Translations under genes and position numbers: made by a program
Origin: an uncultured Oscillospiraceae bacterium
GTDB taxonomy: Bacteria; Bacillota; Clostridia; Oscillospirales; Oscillospiraceae
DNA: 8,718 nt
Direction of reading: 5' to 3'
Assembly (NCBI GenBank): GCA_900758315.1
Contig: CAAERF010000213.1
Coordinates: forward strand, 1-8,718
Notes under the pieces: generated by a model
Database searches by the model: none
The model's input: only the letters and a program-made list of their open reading frames with translations
Told to the model about the DNA's origin: nothing
Shown: positions 1-6,312 of the stretch, piece after piece
Layout: the number at the start of each line of letters is the position of its first letter
How positions within the stretch are numbered: the stretch's first letter is position 1

Positions 1-605
1 ACCGACTGTGTGCTTTCCCCGGCAAAGCTCGCCAGCGGCAAGGGAGCCAGCGCCGTGTACATATACAGGCGAAAGAACCGCCCGTACACGGTGAGGATCA
101 TCACGAACGACAGCACTGTGATGAACAGACTGCCCAGAATCGTGACGAGCCACAAGGGGATGCTGGCTAAGAAGCCGACATTTTCAATGGCAGACTGCAC
201 CTCACCGGGAAGTGTGACCATTGCCTGCGAGATGCCGCCCATACCGGCAGCCATATCACTGACCACGCCATTGCAGATGGAAAAGATGTTGAGCATGATG
301 TCCATACCGTAACCCACCAAGGTTTTGGCGGCCACAAAGCGGATGAGGTAATGCACGGCAGCCTCCGGGCGTTTGAGTTCATGGAAGTTGGCAGTGTTTT
401 TGAACAGCGATATGGCAAAGAACAGCACGATCAGCGCATAACCGATGCCGATCATCGCATTGTGCAGGCTTTGCATTACGCCCCATACCGCCCCGCCCTT
501 AAAAGTTTGGGGGCTGGTTGTTACCAGCCCCCAAAGCTCTGTTAATTTGCCGTTCCAAGTGGAAAAGATATTGTTCAGATTTTCTACGATCCAGTTTTGA
601 TTCAA
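1..605 (-). CDS. virB6: VirB6/TrbL-like conjugation channel protein, 3' end beyond window
   Basis: Polytopic inner-membrane protein of the type IV secretion channel, recognised as the VirB6/TrbL-like protein of clostridial ICEs. The frame is open for 201 codons from 605 to the left edge. It starts NQNWIVENLNN, followed by a hydrophobic helix at about residues 48-68, then ELKRPEAAVHYLIRF (76-90), a helix at 91-112, and a long hydrophobic stretch at 146-175 leading to VYGRFFRLYMYTALAPLPL (173-191) and FAGES, which are typical of this family. I chose the TTG at 605-603: an AGAAGGTG-like site lies 5 bases upstream, and the start overlaps the stop of a small leader ORF. An in-frame ATG at 668 (MYDRFAF...) is possible but has no clear ribosome site. 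A strong hairpin lies within codons 24-34. Family call confident, start less so. Confidence 0.88.
   Translation of the reverse strand, partial: MNQNWIVENLNNIFSTWNGKLTELWGLVTTSPQTFKGGAVWGVMQSLHNAMIGIGYALIVLFFAISLFKNTANFHELKRPEAAVHYLIRFVAAKTLVGYGMDIMLNIFSICNGVVSDMAAGMGGISQAMVTLPGEVQSAIENVGFLASIPLWLVTILGSLFITVLSFVMILTVYGRFFRLYMYTALAPLPLASFAGESTQS
506..535 (-). promoter_or_regulatory. Strong hairpin inside the 5' coding region of virB6
   Basis: A perfect 12-bp inverted repeat (506-517 with 524-535, arms TTTGGGGGCTGG / CCAGCCCCCAAA) with a 6-base loop. In the mRNA sense the stem is followed by CTTTTAAG, a weak U-tract. It could act as a premature terminator, an RNA-stability or translation-pausing element, or simply be tolerated by the coding sequence (LWGLVTTSPQTF). 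The fold is seen directly; a function is inferred. Confidence 0.55.
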
Positions 606-664
606 GGTTTCACCTTCTTTCCGGCAAAAGAAATGACCGCCTTGCCCGAAAGCAAAACGGTCAT
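602..664 (-). CDS. Putative 20-residue leader peptide coupled to virB6
   Basis: ATG at 664-662 opens a 20-codon frame (begins MTVLLSGKAV, ends GKKVKP). Its TGA (604-602) overlaps the virB6 TTG as TTGA, so ribosomes finishing the leader would be placed on the virB6 start. The peptide is short, hydrophobic in the middle and basic at its end. It begins 11 bases after the relE stop and has no strong ribosome site of its own. An alternative is that this stretch is the N-terminus of VirB6, read in another frame from the ATG at 668. Not recognised as a named family. Confidence 0.35.
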   Translation of the reverse strand: MTVLLSGKAVISFAGKKVKP

Positions 665-674
665 ACATTCGATA

Positions 675-971
675 TTATTCTAAATACTGCGGCAGATTCC
701 ATGAGCCTCGCAAAACACGGTGAATCTCTACAATCTGCTGCACTTCTTGAACACGATAGAACACAAGATATTTATCGGCAACCAGTTTTCGATAGCTGGG
801 GTCGTGTTCATATTCCTCGCACATATTGGGCGTTGTGGACAGCCTTTCTATGCTTTCCCGAATTTCACGCAACACACGCGGTGCCGTCTTAGGGTAAAAG
901 CCTGAAAGGTACTGTGCTATATCTGTCAGGTCCTGCACGGCAAGGGGCAGGTAGTTGATTTTATAGGCCAT
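675..971 (-). CDS. relE: RelE/ParE-family toxin
   Basis: A 98-residue protein of the RelE/ParE superfamily. Members are either ribosome-dependent mRNA interferases or gyrase poisons, held inactive by the antitoxin encoded just upstream. Seen: N-terminal YKINYLPLAVQDLTDIAQYL (beta strand, then helix), a second helix with RVLREIRESIERL (32-44), then SYRKLVADKYLVFYRV and EIHRVLRGSWNLPQYL at the C-terminus, matching the R...L....Y.V.Y.V...I.R..H/L pattern of the family. Length is normal. The ATG at 971 lies inside relB (11-base overlap), the usual antitoxin-toxin coupling. RelE versus ParE activity cannot be settled by eye. The pair is embedded between transfer genes. Confidence 0.88.
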   Translation of the reverse strand: MAYKINYLPLAVQDLTDIAQYLSGFYPKTAPRVLREIRESIERLSTTPNMCEEYEHDPSYRKLVADKYLVFYRVQEVQQIVEIHRVLRGSWNLPQYLE

Positions 972-1242
972 ATTCCTTGCTCAGCGTCCCCCATACACTA
1001 TCGTGATCCTGCCACTGTGTGTTCGGGTCAGCAGCCTGTCGCTTGGCTTTTGCCAGTTCCTCGGCCACATACCGCTGATGCAGGTATTCTTCATATTTGG
1101 CGTAGTCCTCAATATTGATGAGAACAGATTCTCCACGTCCCTGATTGGTAATGATTACATGATTGTGTTCTTTGATAATGCCAGAAATCTCAGCATAATG
1201 ATTACGCAAATCACGCGATGGGCGAACAAATGTTTGCATCAT
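961..1242 (-). CDS. relB: RelB/YefM(Phd)-family antitoxin
   Basis: A 93-residue antitoxin that would bind and neutralise the downstream RelE-like toxin and repress its own promoter. The N-terminal half (FVRPSRDLRNHYAEISGIIK, then VIITNQGRGESVLINIEDY) is the classic Phd/YefM DNA-binding fold. The C-terminal half (EEYLHQRYVAEELAKAKRQ...) is the charged toxin-wrapping tail. I place the start at the ATG at 1242-1240, 8 bases after an AGGAGG site (an ATG at 1239 is also possible). The longer reading from a GTG at 1251 would overlap the ribosome site. relB has its own promoter (1267-1295) and an AT-richer composition than the flanking transfer genes, suggesting separate acquisition. Confidence 0.88.
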   Translation of the reverse strand: MMQTFVRPSRDLRNHYAEISGIIKEHNHVIITNQGRGESVLINIEDYAKYEEYLHQRYVAEELAKAKRQAADPNTQWQDHDSVWGTLSKEYGL

Positions 1243-1266
1243 AGTAGGCACCTCCTATTCATTAAG

Positions 1267-1295
1267 ATTGTATCACAATTTGACTACAAGTACAA
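1267..1295 (-). promoter_or_regulatory. Sigma-A-type promoter of relBE
   Basis: On the minus strand, a -35 box TTGTAC (1295-1290), a 17-base spacer (1289-1273) and a -10 box TACAAT (1272-1267) lie upstream of the relB start, followed by AGGAGG (1256-1251). The -10 matches 5 of 6 and the -35 matches 4 of 6 of the vegetative consensus, with ideal spacing. It lies wholly in the gap between the Maff2-like gene and relB, so the toxin-antitoxin pair can be expressed independently of the transfer operon. The TTGTA / TACAA half-sites could double as an operator. Confidence 0.65.
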
Positions 1296-1296
1296 G

Positions 1297-1308
1297 TGCC
1301 ATATGGCA
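1297..1308. promoter_or_regulatory. 12-bp palindrome upstream of relBE -35 box
   Basis: TGCCATATGGCA is a perfect 12-bp palindrome just upstream of the relB -35 box and just downstream of the Maff2-like stop codon. Phd/YefM-type antitoxins bind short palindromes at their own promoters, so this is a candidate operator. Its position upstream of -35 rather than over -10 makes this uncertain. Confidence 0.35.
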
Positions 1309-1312
1309 TTTT

Positions 1313-1654
1313 TCACAGAATCATATCCAGAATATCCTTGGCAAAGTAGATGATGACACCACCAAAGAAGGTCATAAAGCCCTGCGCACGCTGCCCGGCA
1401 TCGTGGCTTTTGAGGGCGAGACCGATCTGCACAATGCCAAAACCCAGCAGAATGGCACCAATAGCTTTAATGGCACTGAACACAAAATCGCTCAGTGCAT
1501 TGATGGTCGCCAGCGGGTCGTTGGCGGCAAAGGCGGGCATTGCCATGGTAAAGGCAAGGGCGGCCGTGGTGGCAGTGACCAGATAGATGCGTTTGATTTT
1601 GCGCTGGCGGGCATCGTTTTGGTCGGGCGTATTATAGTTTTCTTTCTTGTTCAT
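1313..1654 (-). CDS. Maff2/VirB2-like small membrane protein of the transfer apparatus
   Basis: A 113-residue protein with a cleavable-looking signal peptide: charged N-terminus, KRIYLVTATTAALAFTMAMP core, cleavage likely after AFA at residue 43. A mature ~70-residue part follows with two hydrophobic helices (about 54-83 and 93-112). The motif GAILLGFGIVQIGLALKSHD and the position directly after virD4 match the Maff2/VirB2 (TrbC)-like proteins of clostridial ICEs, which are presumed pilin or channel-associated subunits. The ATG at 1654 is preceded by GGAGG and overlaps the virD4 end by 23 bases, so the two are co-translated. virB6 is expected next but is displaced here by relBE. Exact family name (Maff2 versus VirB2) is uncertain. 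Confidence 0.8.
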   Translation of the reverse strand: MNKKENYNTPDQNDARQRKIKRIYLVTATTAALAFTMAMPAFAANDPLATINALSDFVFSAIKAIGAILLGFGIVQIGLALKSHDAGQRAQGFMTFFGGVIIYFAKDILDMIL

Positions 1655-3446
1655 TGTGAATTTCCTCCATGATTTTTTTGATTTCTTCGTACATTACATC
1701 GGTGATTGCGGGCTCGGTCAGTTCGGTCACAACATCGGGCGATATGGTCTGTGCGGTTTGCGCATAGTCGTCCGGCATACGGTAAGGGGCGGCTCCGCCG
1801 TCCGGGGTGCGCTTTACATTGGGATGGCGCATCAAATCAAACTTGTGGTCTATAACCGGCGGTTCGCTGCGCAGCAGTACCAGACAGTCCCCATCATCCA
1901 TGCGGCGGATCTCATCCGGGCTGCAAAGGTCGCGGGCGGTAAGCTGATAGCTGTCACTGCTGGAACCGCGGCTGCCGCGCCCGATGCTTTGGCTTTTGGT
2001 GCGTTCGGTCATCTTGCCGATGTACTTGGATAGCCATTCAAAGGTGGCATATTCGTTGCCGCCGAGGTATATCAGGCTGTCGCAGTTGCCGATCATGCCC
2101 TCCCAATCATCCTTGTACAGGCTTTGAATCTGGCTTTTGGACTGCAAAATAATATCACAGCTGATATTGCGGCTGCGGCATACAGCCAGAATATTCTTGA
2201 AATTGGCAGGCAAGGCGACATTGGCAAACTCGTCCATCATAAATCGCACATGGATCGGCAGTGCGCCGTCAAACTTCGGCTCAGAATCCGCCAGCCGGAA
2301 AAGCTGGTCAAAAAGCTGGGTGTACAGCATCGTGATGAGGAAGTTATAGGTTTTGTCATTGTCCGGGATGACACAGAAAATCACACGCTTTTCCAGCCCC
2401 AGACGCGGCAGGAACATGGTGTCGGTGTTGGTCATTTCGGCAAACTGCGCGGTATTGAACATATACAGGTTGGCAGAAGCGGTGATCAGCACAGATTGCA
2501 GCGTTTTGGTGGAGCCCAGCTTAAAGCTGTTGAACTGCAGCACTGCCGGATGCAGCGGGTCACGCTCCTGCAGCTCATTAAAAAGCATCTCCAAGGGATT
2601 CGGCCCCATGTTGCCCTCTTCCATCTGACAGTTCTGGATCATGTACATCAGGGTGGAAAAGTTCTGCTCAGATACCGGCGCTTCGTAAATGAGATACAGG
2701 ATCAGCGCGGAAATCAGCAGCACCGAGGCATCGTCCCAGAATTTGTCGCCACCGCTGGCCGGGGCATCCTTGGGCTTGGTGTTGCTGACGATGGCATACG
2801 CCAGTTTAACGGCATCTTCATCGGAATCGATGTAATGCATGGGGTTGTAGTGCCCTTTGAAATGCACAAGGTCGATCACTGTGACCGGAATTCCAAGTGA
2901 TTCATAAAACCCGCCAAGAGAGCGCACAAGCTCGCCCTTGGGGTCCAGAAATAGATAAGAGCCGCTGGCCTGCATGGCATTCGGCTTCACATAAAAACGG
3001 GTCTTGCCGCTGCCGGAGCCGCCGATGACCACCACATTCAAATTGTGCCGGTGGGCATGGCTGTCTGTGCTGAATCGGATATTCTGCGAGAAGATATAGT
3101 TCTGCACCTTATCCTTGCGGTTTTGGTATTTTGCATTGAGTTGGCGCACACTTCCCCAATGGGCTGAGCCGTGTTCCTCACCGGGGCGGCGGTCAGCCTG
3201 ATCGAGCTTGTAGCAGTAAACAGCCAATGGATAAATGACAAGCACCGCCAGCAGAAATTTCGGAGTATTTTGGCACCAGTGCAATGCGGCAGGGTTCTGT
3301 ATTAGTTCTGACAGCAGCGCTGTGATTTCTGCAAGACCGTGCGCCTGTTCTGCCGCCTGTGCAAGCGCAGCCGCAAGCCAGAGCAGCGGCAGCAACAGCA
3401 GCGCCCATAAAATCAGCTCGGTTTTATCGGTGCGGTTGGGGTTCAT
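1632..3446 (-). CDS. virD4: VirD4/TraG-type conjugative coupling ATPase
   Basis: A 604-residue type IV coupling protein, which links the relaxosome to the mating channel and pumps DNA using ATP at the inner membrane. Two N-terminal membrane helices (about 11-30 and 63-78) precede a cytosolic ATPase. Walker A is GGSGSGKT (142-149) and Walker B lies in FMMDEFANV (402-410, Asp405-Glu406). Further family signatures are LFLDPKGEL (165-173), HYNPMHYI (199-206), LQSKSQIQSLY (434-444) and YLGGNEYATFEWLSKYIG (460-477). Length is normal and no frame break is seen, so this gene looks functional. The ATG at 3446 follows the previous stop by 6 bases and has only a weak ribosome site, suggesting coupling to the ArdC-like gene. 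Confidence 0.96.
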   Translation of the reverse strand: MNPNRTDKTELILWALLLLPLLWLAAALAQAAEQAHGLAEITALLSELIQNPAALHWCQNTPKFLLAVLVIYPLAVYCYKLDQADRRPGEEHGSAHWGSVRQLNAKYQNRKDKVQNYIFSQNIRFSTDSHAHRHNLNVVVIGGSGSGKTRFYVKPNAMQASGSYLFLDPKGELVRSLGGFYESLGIPVTVIDLVHFKGHYNPMHYIDSDEDAVKLAYAIVSNTKPKDAPASGGDKFWDDASVLLISALILYLIYEAPVSEQNFSTLMYMIQNCQMEEGNMGPNPLEMLFNELQERDPLHPAVLQFNSFKLGSTKTLQSVLITASANLYMFNTAQFAEMTNTDTMFLPRLGLEKRVIFCVIPDNDKTYNFLITMLYTQLFDQLFRLADSEPKFDGALPIHVRFMMDEFANVALPANFKNILAVCRSRNISCDIILQSKSQIQSLYKDDWEGMIGNCDSLIYLGGNEYATFEWLSKYIGKMTERTKSQSIGRGSRGSSSDSYQLTARDLCSPDEIRRMDDGDCLVLLRSEPPVIDHKFDLMRHPNVKRTPDGGAAPYRMPDDYAQTAQTISPDVVTELTEPAITDVMYEEIKKIMEEIHNEQERKL

Positions 3447-3452
3447 TCGGCA

Positions 3453-4280
3453 TCACCGTTCTTCCCGCTGCGGAGCAGGCTGACCGCGCTCCAGTTTCAG
3501 GCGCTTGCACACGGCATCCCCAAAGGTGACTGCCGTTTCCCGCACTTTTTCCAAAGCCCTGCGTTCCTCGCCGTCCGGGATGTGTTCTTTCATGCCCTCC
3601 AGTGTTTGAACCGCATCCGGCGGCATCGGCAAGCCCAGCCGTCCGCAGACTTCCACGCTTATGGCGGCGGTCTGGCGCAGCAGCTCGTTTTCCGAGATAC
3701 CGGCATAGGCAGATTCAGCAGCCGCCATCACGATCTCCGCGGGCAGCCGCTGCAAAAGTTCCTGCGGGGGTATGGCAGCGCAGAATACCAGCTCCTGACG
3801 CTCGGCATCATAGCAGAACCCTTCGACTTCGTTTTTCGGCAGAACCGGGATCGGTGAGATCTCGCGCATCACATCAATGGCTTTCTCAATCTGTTTCGTG
3901 CTTTCCACAGCGGCAATCGGGTACGGCTTGTTGCCGTAGGTCTGAGAAACATCAAACACCTTGGCAACGGCATAATATCCATTGCTGCGCACGATCTGCG
4001 CGATCCCCGTGCAGCCCTTGCTGACGCGCCGTCCGTACTTGCTCCAGTCGTCTGCCGACATAACCGCGCAGGCCAGCGGGTTGGCGCGCAGGATCAGTGC
4101 CGTATTCCCGGCAGTGATGTGGCTGCCCAGCCTGCCGCGCTGGTAAAAGTAGTTGGCAAGGGTCTGCCCTCCGGCAAACACATCTTTCAGCGCTTCTTCC
4201 TGTGCAGCAAAGGTTTCCTGCCGTTCTGCCAGCTTTTTTTCTTTCCATTCCTCAATATTGAAACCATCTTCGTACATCAT
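3453..4280 (-). CDS. ArdC-like protein with ssDNA-binding-like N-terminus and degenerate zincin-like domain
   Basis: A 275-residue protein in the slot between pcfB and virD4. The middle part, SHITAGNTALILRANP (53-68) and DDWSKYGRRVSKGCTGIA (77-94) followed by AKVFDVSQTYG (106-116), is the ArdC N-terminal pattern (a strand-rich ssDNA-binding module linked to antirestriction). The second half resembles the metallopeptidase part of such proteins: AEIVMAAAESAYAG (181-194), then TAAISVEVCGRLGL (204-217). Where zinc peptidases show HExxH this protein has AESAY (188-192), so it is probably non-catalytic. AGGAGG precedes two adjacent ATGs (4280 and 4277); the second has better spacing. The first overlaps the pcfB stop. 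Role in transfer (protecting or handling incoming single strands) is inferred. Confidence 0.75.
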   Translation of the reverse strand: MMYEDGFNIEEWKEKKLAERQETFAAQEEALKDVFAGGQTLANYFYQRGRLGSHITAGNTALILRANPLACAVMSADDWSKYGRRVSKGCTGIAQIVRSNGYYAVAKVFDVSQTYGNKPYPIAAVESTKQIEKAIDVMREISPIPVLPKNEVEGFCYDAERQELVFCAAIPPQELLQRLPAEIVMAAAESAYAGISENELLRQTAAISVEVCGRLGLPMPPDAVQTLEGMKEHIPDGEERRALEKVRETAVTFGDAVCKRLKLERGQPAPQREER

Positions 4281-4864
4281 CGAGCCTCCTTTGTAACCGC
4301 TTCTTTGGTTCCTTTTTGCAGAGCCTTTTGCGTTTCGGATATTGCTTTGGCGACCGCACGGTAATGATCGATCTTCATCCGCACCGAGGGGCGCTTATCA
4401 TAAGTCATAGAGCCTTTCTCTGGCACCCGTAATTCTGGCCCTTGCGGATTGCGGGCGGACGCTTTTTTTCGGTCGGTCTGTCCCTGCGCTTTCGGAATGT
4501 TGTAACCCATCTGCTCATAGATGCGGTTGAGCTTGCTGACATCCTCCGCCTTGAACATAATGTCAACCTTTTCTCCTTGGGCAGATTTATCCTTGATAAC
4601 AGCAAAGAGTACGCCGTATTGCCTGGCGTACTCTTTGAATTGGGATACATCTTCGGTTTTGATGGGGATGACCTTCAGCTCCTTGTTTTCACGCAGAAGC
4701 CGGTCTAAGCTGGTTTTCCCTCGAACCTTCGGATTCTCTTTGGCATAGGCCAAGGCCAGTGCCAGAGAATTCTTAAAGCCGAGAGCCGTCAGCTTAATAG
4801 CCACCTCGGAAAACTGAAGCGCCTCTCGCGCCATCTGGTCGGCTGCTTCGCCGCTTGTACTCAT
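4277..4864 (-). CDS. pcfB: PcfB family (DUF3801) transfer accessory protein
   Basis: A 195-residue protein of the PcfB/DUF3801 family. In plasmid pCF10, PcfB binds the coupling protein and relaxosome and is needed for conjugation. Seen: N-terminal helix AREALQFSEVAIKLTALGFK (13-32) followed by LALALAYAKE, then KTSLDRLLRE and ELKVIPIKTEDVSQFKEYARQYGVLFAVIKDK (62-93), DIMFKAEDVSKLNRIYEQMGY (100-120), and a basic C-terminal tail. Length is normal. The ATG at 4864 has an AGGTGAAGGA-like ribosome site within the end of the upstream frame, which it overlaps by 71 bases. Its stop overlaps the next gene start. It appears intact although the relaxase it would serve is not. Confidence 0.9.
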   Translation of the reverse strand: MSTSGEAADQMAREALQFSEVAIKLTALGFKNSLALALAYAKENPKVRGKTSLDRLLRENKELKVIPIKTEDVSQFKEYARQYGVLFAVIKDKSAQGEKVDIMFKAEDVSKLNRIYEQMGYNIPKAQGQTDRKKASARNPQGPELRVPEKGSMTYDKRPSVRMKIDHYRAVAKAISETQKALQKGTKEAVTKEAR

Positions 4865-5402
4865 CTTCCTTCACCTCGTTCCTTTCCTGTTGTGCGGCAA
4901 GCTCTGCCTGCCGCAGCTTTTCCTGCATCATGGCGGCATCTGCTTCAATGTCGGTGCAGATATAAAACTCATGGCACAGGGCTTTGATTTGTTTGGTCAG
5001 TTTTTGAATCTGTTCCTCCCGCGCGGCGCGTTCCGGCTCTTGCTTTTGCCGGTACAAAACCTTGCGCTGGCGGGCAAGCTGTTCGATTTGATTTTCTAAA
5101 TTGCTCTTGTGGGCCTGCACCTCCGCAAGAGTTTGCAGGCGGTGTTCCCACAAAAGATGTGTCTGCTGCTGATACCGGTGCCGAAGTTCCCGCATGGACG
5201 CATTGGGGCAAAACCAGCAGCCGCCGCGCCCTGTGAACGCATATAGCGGGGACAGCAGGCCCTCGGCTTGGCACATTGCCTGCGCGTCGTTTTCGGTCAG
5301 GTTGTACTTTGCCAGCAGAGAGGTTTGGTTTGCCTTTAGTCGTGCCAGTCGTATCGGTTCATCGGCGGCAATCCCCAGATAGTAAACCGTGTCGTGCGGC
5401 AA
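4794..5402 (-). pseudogene. Chimeric remnant: PAPS-reductase-like C-terminus fused to relaxase C-terminus
   Basis: An open frame of 202 codons whose only start candidate is a TTG at 5402 with no ribosome site. In the same frame the sequence stays open and PAPS-reductase-like further upstream (ELPPIRTYQKTLP, from about 5440). Residues 1-85, with VYYLGIAADEPIRLARLK, LLAKYNLTENDAQAMC and GRGGCWFCPNASMRELRH (58-75), are the C-terminal part of a PAPS-reductase/PP-loop family protein with its Cys-x-x-Cys. From about residue 92 (EVQAHKSNLENQIEQLARQRKVLYRQ... then IKALCHEFYICTDIEAD) the sequence becomes a charged coiled coil. That part matches my recollection of the C-terminal tail of ICE relaxases, and pcfB, the usual gene after the relaxase, follows. 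So two truncated genes appear joined in frame, each lacking its N-terminal catalytic part. Translation is doubtful. The relaxase assignment rests on pattern and context. Confidence 0.6.
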
Positions 5403-6184
5403 TGTTTTCTGGTAGGTGCGTATGGGTGGCAGTTCGGCTGGGTCTTTGCAACACTGTCGATGCTCTTGACGACAGCGCCGATTTCGGCAAACATCTGCCG
5501 TCCCGCGCGGTTGACGGCATTGCCAAGCGCTAAAACGGCGGATTCGGTATCAAAGCGGTCAATGTCCGCAAAAGCGTCCTGCGGCACGGCGCTGTCGCCC
5601 AAACCGCAGCGCACTGCCGCCATATAGACGGCACTCTGCGTGATGAGGTTGGCAAAAATCGCCGTTTGCTCCTGCGGCTTTGCCCATTCCAGCGTGCTGC
5701 CGATCACGGCATTTTGCAAATCGGCGTCCAGCTGTTTGCCGTGCTGTGCCACAAACAAGGCTGCCTGCAAGCCAAAGATTTCCGGCAGGCTCTCGGCATT
5801 GTGCTTTTCCTGCAAGGCTTGCAGGGTCGGATAGCGGTTGGCATCGGTGATTTGCCAGCCCAATGGTTTGGAGGCTTTGCCGGAAGGGTGGGTGTCCTTG
5901 ATGTCAAACAGATACCGCACATTGCCCACCATATTACCGGTGCCAAGGGACGCTACGCCGCGCGCACCGCGGTTGACCCAGCGCCCGGCAGCACGGTTCC
6001 AAGTGTCGATGTCCGCCAGCATGGTGGCACCGGGGCGCTGGCTGTAAATCAGCGCCTGATTCGGGAAAGCGTAATGCGTTGTATACGCGGCTGAGCGCAA
6101 AAACGCCCGCCAGCTGTCGGCATTGTCTGCTACATCGGCAATCGCCTGATGTGCCTGCCGTAAAATATTTTGGTAATTCGCCAA
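5336..6184 (-). pseudogene. N-terminal fragment of SNF2-helicase/DNA-methylase-type ICE protein
   Basis: An open frame of 282 codons. Residues 1-245 match the N-terminus of the very large (often more than 2000 residues) SNF2/DEAD-helicase plus DNA-methylase proteins of clostridial ICEs: NADSWRAFLRSAAYTTHYAF (21-40), NQALIYSQRPGATMLADIDTWNRAAGRWVNRGARGVASL (42-80), VRYLFDIKDTHP (89-100) and ITQSAVYMAAVRCGL (181-195). After about residue 247 the frame reads an unrelated tail (NCHPYAPTRKH...) that is the PAPS-reductase-like sequence in the wrong frame, so the gene is cut off at a joint near 5420-5455. No helicase or methylase motif remains. The TTG at 6184 is the first start after an in-frame stop and lies 10 bases after GGAG. 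An intrinsic terminator sits just upstream of it. Confidence 0.75.
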
Positions 6185-6208
6185 TCGGCTTCATCTCCTT
6201 TGCGGTAA

Positions 6209-6239
6209 TAAAAAAGCCTTGCACATTGCTGTGCAGAGC
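6209..6239 (-). terminator. Intrinsic terminator upstream of the SNF2-type fragment
   Basis: On the minus strand, a 10-bp imperfect stem (arms 6239-6230 and 6225-6216, core CTGCACA/TGTGCAAG with one wobble and one mismatch) with a 4-base loop GCAA is followed directly by six T residues and ATT. It closes the upstream unit or acts as an attenuator in the leader of the next gene, whose GGAG site begins only about a dozen bases later. Confidence 0.65.
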
Positions 6240-6258
6240 TGACGATAGTATATGGGGT

Positions 6259-6295
6259 GCTTTCCCTTAAAAACGATGCCATTTTAAGGGAAAGC
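6259..6295. repeat. Perfect 14-bp inverted repeat in the intergenic gap
   Basis: Arms GCTTTCCCTTAAAA (6259-6272) and TTTTAAGGGAAAGC (6282-6295) pair perfectly around a 9-base loop (ACGATGCCA). No T-run follows on either strand, so it is not a standard terminator. Candidates are a protein-binding site, an oriT-type or recombination element, or an mRNA stability structure in the leader of the next gene. The remainder of the 6185-6437 gap holds the terminator and the small frame listed separately. I see no convincing promoter there. Confidence 0.6.
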
Positions 6296-6312
6296 AGTAT
6301 AGTGTAAGGGAT

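Noticed and set aside
167..418. A minus-strand 83-codon frame
   Set aside because: It is a shadow of the VirB6 frame; the other frame has the membrane helices and family motifs.
2124..2900. A 258-codon open frame on the plus strand
   Set aside because: It is antisense to the convincing VirD4 gene with all its motifs, and its protein (rich in His, Gln and Arg) resembles no family. It arises from the GC-rich codon use of virD4.
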